A stretch of 64,000 nucleotides of DNA from Glyphotaelius pellucidus (lineage: Eukaryota > Arthropoda > Insecta > Trichoptera > Limnephilidae): positions 33,087,268-33,151,267 of the forward strand of contig OW386553.1 of NCBI GenBank assembly GCA_936435175.1, given 5' to 3'. The notes under the pieces are model-generated. The model searched no databases. It was not told where the DNA came from and was given only the letters and a program-made list of their open reading frames with translations. This document shows, in pieces, positions 54,455 to 63,744 of the stretch (the stretch's first letter is position 1; each line of letters begins with the position of its first letter). Position numbers and translations under genes: made by a program.

Positions 54455-54992
54455 TGTGTTGCGTCCTCTCTACAGCTCAGTGATAAGGAAAGCCGAGCTC
54501 AGTATCAACACAAAGATGGCAGTCTTCTAGACGGTATATCGCCCGACGCTCACCTACGGCCACCAGATATGGATGCTAAGCGAACGAACGCGCTCTAGAG
54601 TCGAAGCTGCCGAAATGAGGTACTTGAGAGAAGTGGCAGGGGTTACGAAATGTGATCATATAAGAAACTCGACGATCCGAGACGATCTAAACATTGAACC
54701 ACTGCTACTCTTCATAGAAAAATCGCAAATGAGGTGGCTTGGGCATGTACTAAGAATGCCTGATGACCGAATTCCGAGGAAGATACTATGTGCGATTCCA
54801 GAGGGTAGACGTCCAGTGGGCCGCCCCAGACACAACTGGGCGAGACAACTCCAGAAACTTTGTGAGGAGAGGATGGGACTGCCATGGACGGAGGCCGAAC
54901 AGTCAGCTCAAGACAGGGTCGTATGGAGGAGCCTTGTCGATGCAATGGGTCCCAAACCCGAATAGGATAAGGGGAAGAAGATGATGATGATG
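54455..54992 (+). mobile_element. RTE-like LINE, second truncated copy
   Basis: It is about 90% identical by eye to 1553-2105. A stop (TAG near 54528) breaks the start. 54573-54965 is open: LSERTRSRVEAAEMRYLREV, MRWLGHVLRMPDDRIPRKIL, GRRPVGRPRHNWARQLQKLC. The last stretch (RP-x-GRP-x-x-x-W) is better preserved than in the first copy. It ends in a GATGATGATG tail and is flanked by AAAATATA on both sides, a likely target duplication. Confidence 0.8.
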
Positions 54993-55088
54993 AAAAAATA
55001 TATTATGATAAAACTATACTAACAGACAGAACAATTATTCATAATAGACCCGATATAGTTTTACACGACAAATTAAAAAATAACTTAT
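54993..55088 (+). mobile_element. LINE C-terminal fragment, right part of the split copy
   Basis: YYDKTILTDRTIIHNRPDIV, LHDKLKN continues the frame broken at 54454 (FYKIY | YDKTILTD). Y-x-x-x-x-I-TD-x-x-I-x-HNRPDI-x-x-x-D is the next conserved block of this LINE family. A Helitron follows at once. Confidence 0.7.
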
Positions 55089-55092
55089 ATAA

Positions 55093-55839
55093 TCCATACT
55101 AATATTATAAATGCGAAACTGCTCGAGTTTGTTTACGACCTTTTCACGCATAACACAATATAAAAACTTTAATAATTCTTTCACCAATATGAAGCTAAAT
55201 TATATGCGCAGACTACAGGTTGTATATGATAGTAAGCTCTGGCGTTATGAAATTAAATATTAATATATTATATTTGTTATACGTTTTCTGTCGCTAACAA
55301 AAGCGAGTTTTTGCTAACGTCAGAAAAAAATCTTTTCCATGGAAACAATGTTGATATATTTTTGGGCTCTATGCTGGTAGGCACTCAGTCTACTGGTCAG
55401 CTACTACTGCAGAAAATTCAAATATTAGAATTCGTCTTTTTTTTTGGACAAGCTTGGAATAAATGTCAGATGAGAGTTCCTATATTAAAAATATAATTCG
55501 TAACGATTATAAAGACTGAATGATAAATAGAGTATTTTTTTTTTATTATATTAACGAACTTCCAAATATTTAAATAAAAATAAACATCCGAAATGTTTGT
55601 AAGCGCATAAATTCCGAACGAATGAACAAAATTGGATAAGTAATTCTTTTTTTCTTTGAGCTATAGCATTATGAAATTTAGGTGGTAGGCGAGATGTTTG
55701 AAAACTGAATGTAAGGGAATGAATATATGGAATGCGGGAGGGGATGGGGGTGGGGTGGGGGGGGGAGATAATTGATAAGTGCAAGCGCTACAGTAATTTC
55801 CCGTAATACCATGCGAGCGAAGCCGCGGGGAAAAGCTAG
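55093..55839 (+). mobile_element. Non-autonomous Helitron, subfamily A (twin of 44049-44809)
   Basis: A|TCCATACTAATATTATAAAT at the 5' end and CGCGGGGAAAAGCTAG|T at the 3' end, 747 bp. It is nearly identical to 44049-44809, differing by a few substitutions and short indels. It encodes no protein. Confidence 0.9.
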
Positions 55840-56400
55840 TATATAATATATTAGAGCGGCAACGTTCTTTTTCTGCAAAACGCACTATTTTTTCTGATAA
55901 GTTTAACCTCAAAATCATTTGACAGTTGCAAATTGTGTTTGTGTTTTATCTTGTTTTTTGACCGATTTTTGAAGAAATACTTGAGTAAAATGAATTTGCT
56001 AAGTGAGGAGGACATTGAAGATATTATTAAGATATTATGTAATGGATAGGGATTATTTGTTAATTTGACTTACGATTCGATTAAAATTTTGACTTTCCGC
56101 AAAGGAAAAACCACTGTGGATGTTTAACATACAATGCTAAAGCCTACGTTTGTGGGCTTTAGCGTTGTATGTTATTAAAAACAAAATGTTTTTAATGATA
56201 TTGCTGAGCAACCGGCAACTAATCATAAGAAACCTGCAAAGCGAGCAAACGTGATAAAATAAATAAAATTTTTATTACACCGTCGATGCTAAAAGTTCAT
56301 ACAACGAAGAAGTTGTCAAGAAAAGTTGTTGAAAAGTAGTTGAGAAAAGTTGTCAAGAAAATATTGAGTATAAAGAAGACTCAGACCATGAAACATGATA
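55840..56400. other. Intronic sequence, possible decayed DNA transposon start
   Basis: An ATG at 55990 opens MNLLSEEDIEDIIKILCNG and then a stop. It looks like an acidic protein start but goes no further. GCTAAAGCCTACGTTTGTGG with TTTAGCGTTGTATGTT at about 56133-56172 forms a small inverted repeat. Confidence 0.3.
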
Positions 56401-56409
56401 TGATTTGAG

Positions 56410-56545
56410 ATTTTCATGGCCAAAAGTATTTTCGTATTTGGTTTTTGGGTTATTATGCCGTGTAGGGCTTCCTCCTTCTGTAGTCAACGTTTCGGACAGT
56501 GTTACAGTGTACATCATCGTGGCAGATGTGCCACATCTTGAAAAT
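56410..56545 (-). repeat. Decayed copy of the first ribozyme family
   Basis: The + strand reads TTTTCATGGCCAAAAGTATT, TTATGCCGTGTAGGGC, CAACGTTTCGGACAGTG and TTACAGTGTACATCATCGTG, matching the left side and left arm of 13203-13335. On the minus strand the hammerhead core is damaged (CUGAUGA changed to ACGAUGA, one stem II pair lost). Only one arm is present. Confidence 0.7.
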
Positions 56546-57029
56546 CCAATACCTTTTTATGTGTTTCTTACTTTTTTTATATACTTGTTGAATAAAATGT
56601 CTCGTTTTTATTATTTTACTTTAAATAAAACAAAAATGTTTATTTGTCCATACACATTGTTTTACTTCAAAACGCACTATTTGCAGGAAATAGTCATGTT
56701 TGGAATAAAAAAACTTTTCAAACATTAATTTGAAATATTAATCATTGGCCGGGAAATTTATAAATCACAGAAATGGTTTGAAATATTTTTAGTTATTATT
56801 TTTAAAAAAAAAAATTGAGTATTATGCTTGTGAGATTCGGTACAGTTTTTTGCCTCTACTGAAAACTTCAGTTTTTGGAAATAGTCAGTTTTGCATTACA
56901 ACCCTACATATATCATTGATGTCGCTGTTACTGTAAGGATTCCATTCCTTCTAGATTGGAGACTTTCATAGCGCGTTTCAGGTAGTAAATCCGGATGATG
57001 CATAAATCGCGGGAATTCACCATGCTTTC

Positions 57030-57242
57030 TCATATATAGACCTTAGAAACTTTACAACAATATATACATTGCTCTTCTTCATTTGCGTCGCTGTTGTCAG
57101 TTTCCAGAAGTGGTGCCTCCTCTTCAGTTTCGCTGGATACCAAAATTCGTTTTCTTACATTCACTTTTTCATATATTCGTTTAGATTTATTAGTATTATT
57201 TTCTCCTTCAATGATACATGTTACGTTGATGGGTACATTCAT
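57030..57242 (-). other. Unrecognised acidic open frame
   Basis: A 70-codon frame with a basic part (NKSKRIYEKVNVRKRIL), an acidic part (SSETEEEAPLLETDNSDAN) and EEEQCIYCCK. An acidic stretch before C-x-x-C recalls the C-terminus of pogo-type transposases, but I see no other transposase motif. Treat as hypothetical or transposon remains. Confidence 0.25.
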
Positions 57243-57654
57243 AGTGTCACGTTTCTTCGAAACTTAATTATTTGATGTATTTCGTTTCCCGCCTCTCGCA
57301 CATCACTCAAAACGCTATTTTCCAAGCTGTCGTTTCTCGCAATAAACCTAAAGTAATTAAGTACCCACGTATCTTGAAGACAATTCCTAAATGAAAGTGT
57401 TTACGAGTCTCCTTTGCAAATTCAATTATGTAACTTTGTAAGGAAGTAGGGATAAAGAGATATCTCGAAGGAATGTATTCCGAGAGATAATTAATTCATT
57501 ATTAGGATTTATTAACTTCTGAATGAATATTACAAGAATATGCATCGATTGGGATTAAACAGTGTCAACTCAGATGTGATTTTAGATTTTTTTTTTGATG
57601 AACTCTTTGTTCAAAGAATTCAGATAAGTAATAATTTCCTACCCAAAATGTAAT

Positions 57655-57770
57655 ATTACTTCCATCTTTCTCGCCTTTCCCCTTCCTCATCATCCCTCCC
57701 ACGTGCTCCGCCTCCCCGTTCCCCTCCCCCTCCTGGCTTTCCTCCATGCAGCTAAAATATTTAGTAATAA
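57655..57770 (-). mobile_element. Helitron purine-tract fragment
   Basis: CCTTTCCCCTTCCTCATC, CCGTTCCCCTCCCCCTCC and CATGCAGCTAAAATATTTAG match the pyrimidine tract and following block of subfamily B Helitrons. Both ends are lost. Confidence 0.45.
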
Positions 57771-57777
57771 TTTTAAT

Positions 57778-58095
57778 AGTACACAACTGCAACCCTGTAC
57801 AAATCACAAGTGCGCCCCACGGTTGAATTTGGCAGCCACCTCTGGTCTGGAGCTCCAAAATGCCTGAAAAATACCCTCGACTCTTTGCAGAAAGAATGAA
57901 AGTTTGACAGATTCTTCCATCTTAACAGACGGATTGCAATCTTTAGAGCACAAACGTCGGAGGGGAATGCTATCCTACTCCTATGTTCTACCAGTATTTC
58001 AATGGAAGGTGCTCCTAGGAATTAGCCATCATTGATCCCTTCGGCACCGGTGCATAGTCGGAAAACACAACAAACGCGTGCCCAACATATTAACA
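57778..58095 (+). mobile_element. LINE-X C-terminal fragment
   Basis: CCTGTACAAATCACAAGTGC, GGCAGCCACCTCTGGTCTGG, GATTGCAATCTTTAGAGCAC and TGATCCCTTCGGCACCGGTG repeat 18300-18545 closely with frame breaks. Confidence 0.72.
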
Positions 58096-58432
58096 CGATT
58101 GACATTGTCACGTGAGAACGGGTCGCTTCTTCGACTCTTTCTTGTGTTCAACAGCAGATATATGTTGATGTATAATGGTTATATTTACATTGGTTTTCTG
58201 AAGAACATGAAAAAAAAATTTTGGTTGCCTGTAAAGTCGGTTTACGGACGATAATTTTACGTGATAACGTCATATAATAACGACGGAGTGGAAGAGAGAT
58301 ATATGCGTCACAAGCCGAACGCTTGTTCCGCGCTCTCGCTTGCACTCTCGGCTCAGGCGGAACGTGACAATGAGTCATGCTTTGTCGTGAGTGCAGCCGG
58401 CGTTCATCGATTTATAAGACGTTATCATGTCA

Positions 58433-58525
58433 ATAAACAACACATCCCGATCGGGGATGCCGTAGTCTCACTAGCTCCAGATAGTTTGGAACAGTTGGGA
58501 CAATTGTGGGGTAATAACAAAAAAA
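58433..58525 (+). mobile_element. SINE-1 3' fragment
   Basis: CGATCGGGGATGCCGTAGTC, TCACTAGCTCCAGATAG, CAGTTGGGACAATTGTGGGG and A-rich end. It is about 100 bp upstream of the TM7 exon. Confidence 0.65.
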
Positions 58526-58630
58526 AAATTAAAACATTTATCACTATTTTCTGATGATAACAAACCGTCAACCAGAAAAGTTCACCAGAAAAATAAAAAT
58601 CAATTTTTGAACTTTTTTTATTATTTTCAG

Positions 58631-58856
58631 GTGGTGGATAGACCCCAAGTCCGCTATGAAGGTGGACAACCGCGTGCAGCGCGGGTTGTTCCTCTTCGCG
58701 TGCACCAACTCGTGCATGAACCCACTCGTCTACGGGGCCTTCAACGTGCGGGCACGCGCGCAGGTAAATCGAACGCGCGCGCCCTTGCCCACGCGCACCA
58801 ATCAAAGCGACTCGAGGATGACATCCCTGTCAATATCGCTGCGCACTGTGGAATAG
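58631..58856 (+). CDS. AKHR: AKH/ACP-type receptor exon: ECL3, TM7 and probable C-terminus
   Basis: The acceptor TTTTCAG ends at 58630. The split Trp codon is completed and the exon reads WWIDPKSAMKVDNRVQRG, then LFLFACTNSCMNPLVYGAFN. This is TM7 with the NPxxY-type motif as NPLVY, followed by VRARAQ at the start of the cytoplasmic tail. Two ends are possible. The frame stays open to a TAG at 58854-58856, adding about 31 Ser/Thr/Arg-rich residues in GC-rich sequence like the coding exons. Alternatively a donor CAG|GTAAAT at 58763/58764 leads to a further exon I could not find. The GC content and lack of a downstream exon favour the stop at 58856. Possible poly(A) signals include AATAAA at 59015-59020, inside a DNA element. 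Confidence 0.85.
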
Positions 58857-58958
58857 TGTCTAATAGTAATTACTGTAGAATAGAATTTATTTAAATTTAG
58901 AATTTATTTCAAATATGCTCGAAACGAAGTCTACAGGCGATTCCAGAATGAATGTTCG

Positions 58959-59870
58959 CTTTTATAATTACCGTGGTGATTGACGATTACGGTACCGTGA
59001 CGGCAAAAAAATGCAATAAACATACGTTACTTTTTAACGCTATAATGCTGCAGCTCTTTCTTACACATTAAATAATGGTGAGACACAATATCTACTACTT
59101 TTTGCGACGGGAAATGCGTTTCGTTTTCTTTATTCGTGTGAGGGAGATGTATGATTATGATTTTTTTACATGAGCTCCACACAGGAGGCCCTTAGGAAAA
59201 TAATCTCCCTCAGGGCCTATGTCATCTTTGGGGATGCTGTGTGGAGGTATTTTTTAAGGAAAGGAAATGGAGAAGAATTCTGGGTGGGTAGGAATCTGGT
59301 GTTCAGTGTGTCCTGGTCATCCGCCTCCAAGACCTAGACAAACCTCACCCCATGAACCCGGGCACCCCTGCTAAATCACCAAACGTGGCGAACCACTTGG
59401 GGTGACCTATGGCAGAGGTATTGGTTGTCCAATAAAGGTTCCCGGGGCGGCGGTACCCATTTCCGCCTCTCAAATTGTTTATTCACTGTTTGTCTCATTT
59501 TCGGCTTTTGTTTTTTAATGTATAAGAAAGAGCTGCTGTATTATATATTTAAGAACAAAAGCAAAGTGTTTGAATATTTGGAATTCACTCACACTTCAAT
59601 ATTATCCTTGTTACTATATTCCATACTTTCAAAATCATCGTCACGGCAAGAAGTATTGGTAGGGGTCTATGTAGACATCACTGTGAGGTTTATGAGAGAG
59701 ATGCAAAGAAATTATGCCTTTTCTCCTTTGGAAGAAATAGACCTACGTACATTGTGTATCTCATCTTTTGAAAGAGCTGCAGCATTATTGTGTTAAGGAA
59801 CGTCTGTTTATTCCCTTTTTTATGCCGTCACGGTACCGTAACCGTACATCGTCACGGTAACAATAAAAGC
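58959..59870. mobile_element. DNA element with about 125-bp inverted ends
   Basis: GCTTTTATAATTACCG ... GGTACCGTGACGGCA at 58959-59004 mirrors TGCCGTCACGGTACCGTA ... CGGTAACAATAAAAGC at 59823-59870. The match resumes further in: AATGCTGCAGCTCTTTC at 59045 and GAAAGAGCTGCAGCATT at 59771. Removing the SINE-L inside leaves about 600 bp. The frame at 59425-59796 is a chance product across the SINE-L junction. The class is unknown, and no clear target duplication was found. Confidence 0.7.
59161..59475 (-). mobile_element. SINE-L nested in the DNA element
   Basis: T7 ACATGAGCTCCACACAGG, CAGGGCCTATGTCATCTTTG, GATGCTGTGTGGAGG, CACCCCATGAACCCGGGC and GGTTCCCGGGGCGGCGGTAC, CGCCTCTCAAATTG. It is full-length with a short internal deletion. 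Confidence 0.78.
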
Positions 59871-60300
59871 GCTCATTGGCAGGATAGCATTTATTTGAAT
59901 ATGGAATTTATTTGAAGTGAGTTCGAAATCCATGGGCGATTCCAGAATGATCGATATCGTAGAACTATTTTGAAAATGGATTTCATTTAAATTGTGCTCG
60001 AAACGAAGTCTACAGGCGATTCCAGAATGATCGGCAGGATAGCATTTATTTGAATAGGAAATTAAAATGTTCTCTGACGATTCCAGAAAGATCGATATAA
60101 TAGAACACCTTTGAATTGAGTTGTTTTTTAAATGTGCTCGAAATAAATGAAGTCTACAGGCGATTCCAGAATGATTGATAATAAACGTGCTTACTGTAGG
60201 GTAGAACTTATTTAAATGAAGAATTTACGAGTATTTTGAATGTGCTTTATACGAAGTCCATAGTCTATTTCAGAATATCTGGAACGTAATATATTATTTT

Positions 60301-61320
60301 TGTAAATACTTGATTTTAATGCTCAAATGGAATATTTATGTTATTTAAATTTGTAGGAAAATGGGAAATTTGACTGCTTGACACGGTTATCTTTGCAGTT
60401 GGTTGCATCAGCACCGTAGATATCGAGCAAGAACAATCGAAATTAATTTCGAGTTTTACAGATAATAATAAAATTAAAAATTATCGCCATTAAAAGCAGT
60501 AAGCATCTACGTATATACAAATACCCTTTCAAAATTTAAAAAAAAAAACTTTTTAATGACTTTTTTATGAGAGTACCCCACAAGAGTTCCAACTGCTCCG
60601 AACCTCCTGAAGTCAGTGAGACTATGGCATCCTCATTTGGGATATGTTGTGAGGTTGAATGTAGTGGCTAGTTTTATCACATAAAATTTGGATTACCGTA
60701 GATTCACTGCAGAGAATTGGATTGTCACATAAAATGTGAATTACCAAGGCTTCACTGCATATAGCTTTGTTATCATATAGTATAATTTTTAAACTCTTTG
60801 TCATGAACGTATGCACTATTTTTATCCATAAATTATTCGCCTCATTAACAAGTTAATCGGAACCCGGTTTTTCATCCTCTATTATAATTTTATCTTTCGA
60901 TTACCCACTTAATTCTGCTATCAACAAATAATGTACCAATGTAGTTCCGCCTCAGCACGCTGTAGACTAGTGCCCCTCGTATGGGTGATCTCTTTGATTC
61001 TCAGTTCAAAAGGTCAATGTTTACTCCGATAACTTAAACTGTTTCTCGTAAAATCCACTGGGAGATTCCTAGCCAACGCCAAAACATACTAAAATCGAAC
61101 AAGTATTTTTTTTAAATTAAACTGATTGATAAAAATTCTGTCAAATGATAAAATTTTCTAAAATTGGACTCTAGATTTTAATTGCAATCCTACACCAGTA
61201 TATGTATCTTCTATACCAGAGACCAAATTATTGAAAAAGCAGTTTTTACAAATTCTATGATTCATTCGAAGATCTGTGCAATAAAACGCAAAAAAAATGT
61301 CAGATGTGCTGCGTTTTTTA
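60301..61320. other. 3' flank with a SINE-1 scrap
   Basis: At 60571-60668 a minus-strand SINE-1 3' end is seen (CCCCACAAGAGTTCCAACTG, GAGACTATGGCATCC, ATATGTTGTGAGGTTGAA). CACTGCAGAGAATTGGATTG and a similar phrase 40-50 bp on form a weak local repeat. No gene is recognised. Confidence 0.5.
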
Positions 61321-61321
61321 A

Positions 61322-61617
61322 TCTATACTAATATTATAATTGCGAAAACTGATAGTTTTTGTTTTGTTTCGCTTTCACGCCTAAAGCGCTAAACCGATTT
61401 TAAAAATTCTTTCACCAATAGAAATCCACATTATCAGCGAGTAACAGGCTGTATATAATGGTAAGTTATGGCGTTATGAAATTTGTGTAAATGAAATGGT
61501 GTGTTGTATATATTCTAGCGACAGTGAGGAGAGACAGAGGGAAGGGGAACGGGGGAGATGCAGGGAGAATCAATTTATTTTTTGAATGGCATTTAAAAGC
61601 ATGCCGGGGACCAGCTC
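61322..61617 (+). mobile_element. Short Helitron
   Basis: A|TCTATACTAATATTATAATT, then TTCGCTTTCACGCC, AAATTCTTTCACCAATAGAA, GGCGTTATGAAATTTG, a purine tract (GACAGAGGGAAGGGGAACGG) and AAAGCATGCCGGGGACCAGC. It follows subfamily B order with most of the middle missing. The 3' CTAG is changed. Confidence 0.7.
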
Positions 61618-62205
61618 GTGTTTAATACTTTTGTAATTAATTCTGCGGTACAATTTCTTTTCCCTAAACCGATTGCAAATTGTATATAAGTTTTCCGGGG
61701 AACAAGTGTAATAGAACGTCAAGTGTCTCAAATGTTGCACATTTAACGAAAAAAATATATTTCACATTATACCTACATATTATTTTTATAACTTCTATAT
61801 GATTGGGTGAAATTTTGTTGGAAACCAGTTTCTACAAAAACACACCACGTCAGTGGGTGGTAAAAATTTAGGTTTCCGCATTCCACCTTGATGAAAAAAT
61901 ATACGTGTATATAATTTTAAGTAACAAAATAACATTAGGTACATAAAACTAATATATTACGCTTCGTTAGTTTAAGGAAGGATTTAATTCAATTTATTTA
62001 AGTACATAATATAGTAAATAAATTATTGAGAATAGTTTGTAAGACAACTTCTGAAAGAAGGTTCCTAGTTGTTATAATAGGAAATATGAATTGTGTTTTT
62101 TATGTTTTGTATATATTGTTGATCATAAACGCTGTTTTTTATTTTTATTTTTTATTATTTTATCCCAACCTATCCTCTCCTTTTTTATACAAGGTTACAC
62201 TAAGA
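61618..62205. other. 3' flank, AT-rich
   Basis: Nothing recognised. Confidence 0.4.
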
Positions 62206-62214
62206 CGAGTGCCA

Positions 62215-62617
62215 CACACAGCTATAAAAGTTAAAAGATCATCGCATGCCAAATCGCTCTCCGTACAATCACATCAGACCTGTCACATCTAAGCGGTTTA
62301 TGCGCAGATCAACCGTAGACAATACAGATCTGGCGCCATAACCGCTCCTCAAGCGATTTGCGAAAAATTGTGCGACCCTCTCTCTACCGTAAACAGGAAA
62401 GGGGGTCATTTTAATTACGGAGCTGCCTAAATGGGCAGATTACAGCTGTCACATTGACAGATTCATTACAAAGGAATGGCATTTCGTGGCAGTTCTCTAA
62501 TTCATCTGACCCCGTCTCCTACCACATGAAGAAATATTTTATAGCGTCATGTGACGGTACAACACATAAGCCCGCGCGGTTCAACAGATATCTGCTCGCG
62601 CTTTTATAGCTGTGTGT
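62215..62617. mobile_element. MITE-like element with 16-bp perfect inverted ends
   Basis: CACACAGCTATAAAAG at 62215-62230 is exactly inverted at 62602-62617. TGCCA flanks it on both sides (62210-62214, 62618-62622). The 403-bp interior is non-coding and more GC-rich than the flanks. The class is not assigned. Confidence 0.6.
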
Positions 62618-62880
62618 GCCACCTACATTAAGCTTATTATTAAAATATTCACAATTGAGAGGAAACGTGCGGCGTTTTGTCTTTTTTTCTGTACAAATGT
62701 ATTCCTTAATTTTGACACCAGGGCAAATATTTTTTAATATAATACGATAGCGTGTCGGTACATTTTGCTTTTTGTGTTTTCATTTCTTAAACTTAAAAAT
62801 TTTCAAAATTTCCTGGTTTGAACGCCTAAACAGACGTTCAGTACTTAGAAAACTTACTTTAAAAAAGCAAAACGTACGTA

Positions 62881-63744
62881 CGAGGACTGTTCGTAAAATA
62901 AGGTCTCCAAGGTTGGGGTGGCTGAGGTCGCGAGGAACAATTTTACGTGAGATTGACCGGCAACACTGGCTTGTAGTCTGGTTCCCTTTTGTCAAATCCC
63001 CACCACGCTGCACTCTCTGCGACACTTAGTCTTGGCATGGCAGCCGTTCGCGATGGAGTTTCCACTCGGCGCACCCGCCAGATGTGAATTACGCTGTATA
63101 ATTAGTTTTTTTACTAAACCCTGGTAGACAATCATTCTCAGAGGCTCGAAGTGTTCGGAAAACAGCGTATGAGTGTGAAAGACGTGCACAAATGGTGCAT
63201 AGAATTTAAAAGCCTGCTGGACGACCATCGGTTTCAGACGAAAGAATTGCCAAAGTGGAAAAAGCAATGATTGCAGATCGACGATTGACGGTTCGGGAGC
63301 TCTGTGACATGATCCCTGATATCAGTAAGACCGCCATTGACAAGATTTTTACAGAACATTTGGGAGACCACAAGGTCTGCCCAAGGTGGGTCTCAAAATG
63401 CTCACCGAAGATCACGAAGAGGGCTACGACAACGATGGCGAAGAATTATTGGAGTCAATTGCGACTGGGGACGTGACCTGGGTGCACTACACGACAACAA
63501 AGACAAAAAACAATCCAGTCAGTGGCGTCATTCAGATTCGCTGAAGCAAAGTTTATAAATGAATTACAGAGCATAATTCACACCTGGCGGGTGCGGCGAT
63601 TGGAATCTTCATCGCGAACGGCTGCCACGCCGAGACTAAGCATCACAGAGGGTGCAGCATACGCACCAATGTTGCCGGATCACGCGTTAAATCGTTCCTC
63701 GCGACAACAGAACATTGGAGACCTTATTTTACGGACAGCCCACA
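62881..63744 (+). mobile_element. Mariner-like transposon with internal deletion and very long inverted ends
   Basis: Bounded by TA (62879-62880, 63745-63746). The ends CGAGGACTGTTCGTAAAATA and (complement) TGTGGGCTGTCCGTAAAATA continue inward as inverted repeats through GTCGCGAGGAAC, CCGGCAACACTGG, CTTAGTCTTGGCATGGCAGC and CGCACCCGCCAGATGTG, about 180-220 bp in all. Between them lies a transposase remnant: GRPSVSDERIAKVEKAM (frame-corrected start), DRRLTVRELCDMIPDISKTA, then DHKVCPRWVSK and GDVTWVHY, which holds the first catalytic Asp region of the DDE domain. The second half of the domain is deleted and frames are broken, so it cannot move itself. Confidence 0.8.

Larger units (their letters stand above)
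58860..60300 (+). repeat. Tandem minisatellite split by a DNA element
   Basis: Diverged units share GCTCGAAACGAAGTCTACAG and GCGATTCCAGAATG(ATCG), with AGAATTTATTTAAATT-like spacers. The GATTCCAGAA core ends near 58950, 59949, 60029, 60087 and 60168, with a worn unit near 60260. Unit length varies from about 60 to 100 bp. The 58860-58955 part is separated from the rest by the element at 58959-59870. The array starts right after the TAG that may end the receptor. Confidence 0.75.

Noticed and set aside
56133..56172. Inverted repeat as a transposon end
   Set aside because: Only short arms flanking a few bases, with no partner end or duplication.
59425..59796. 123-residue protein with a hydrophobic N-terminus
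   Set aside because: It starts in the head of a SINE-L copy and ends in the inverted end of a DNA element, with no domain. It is a chance frame.
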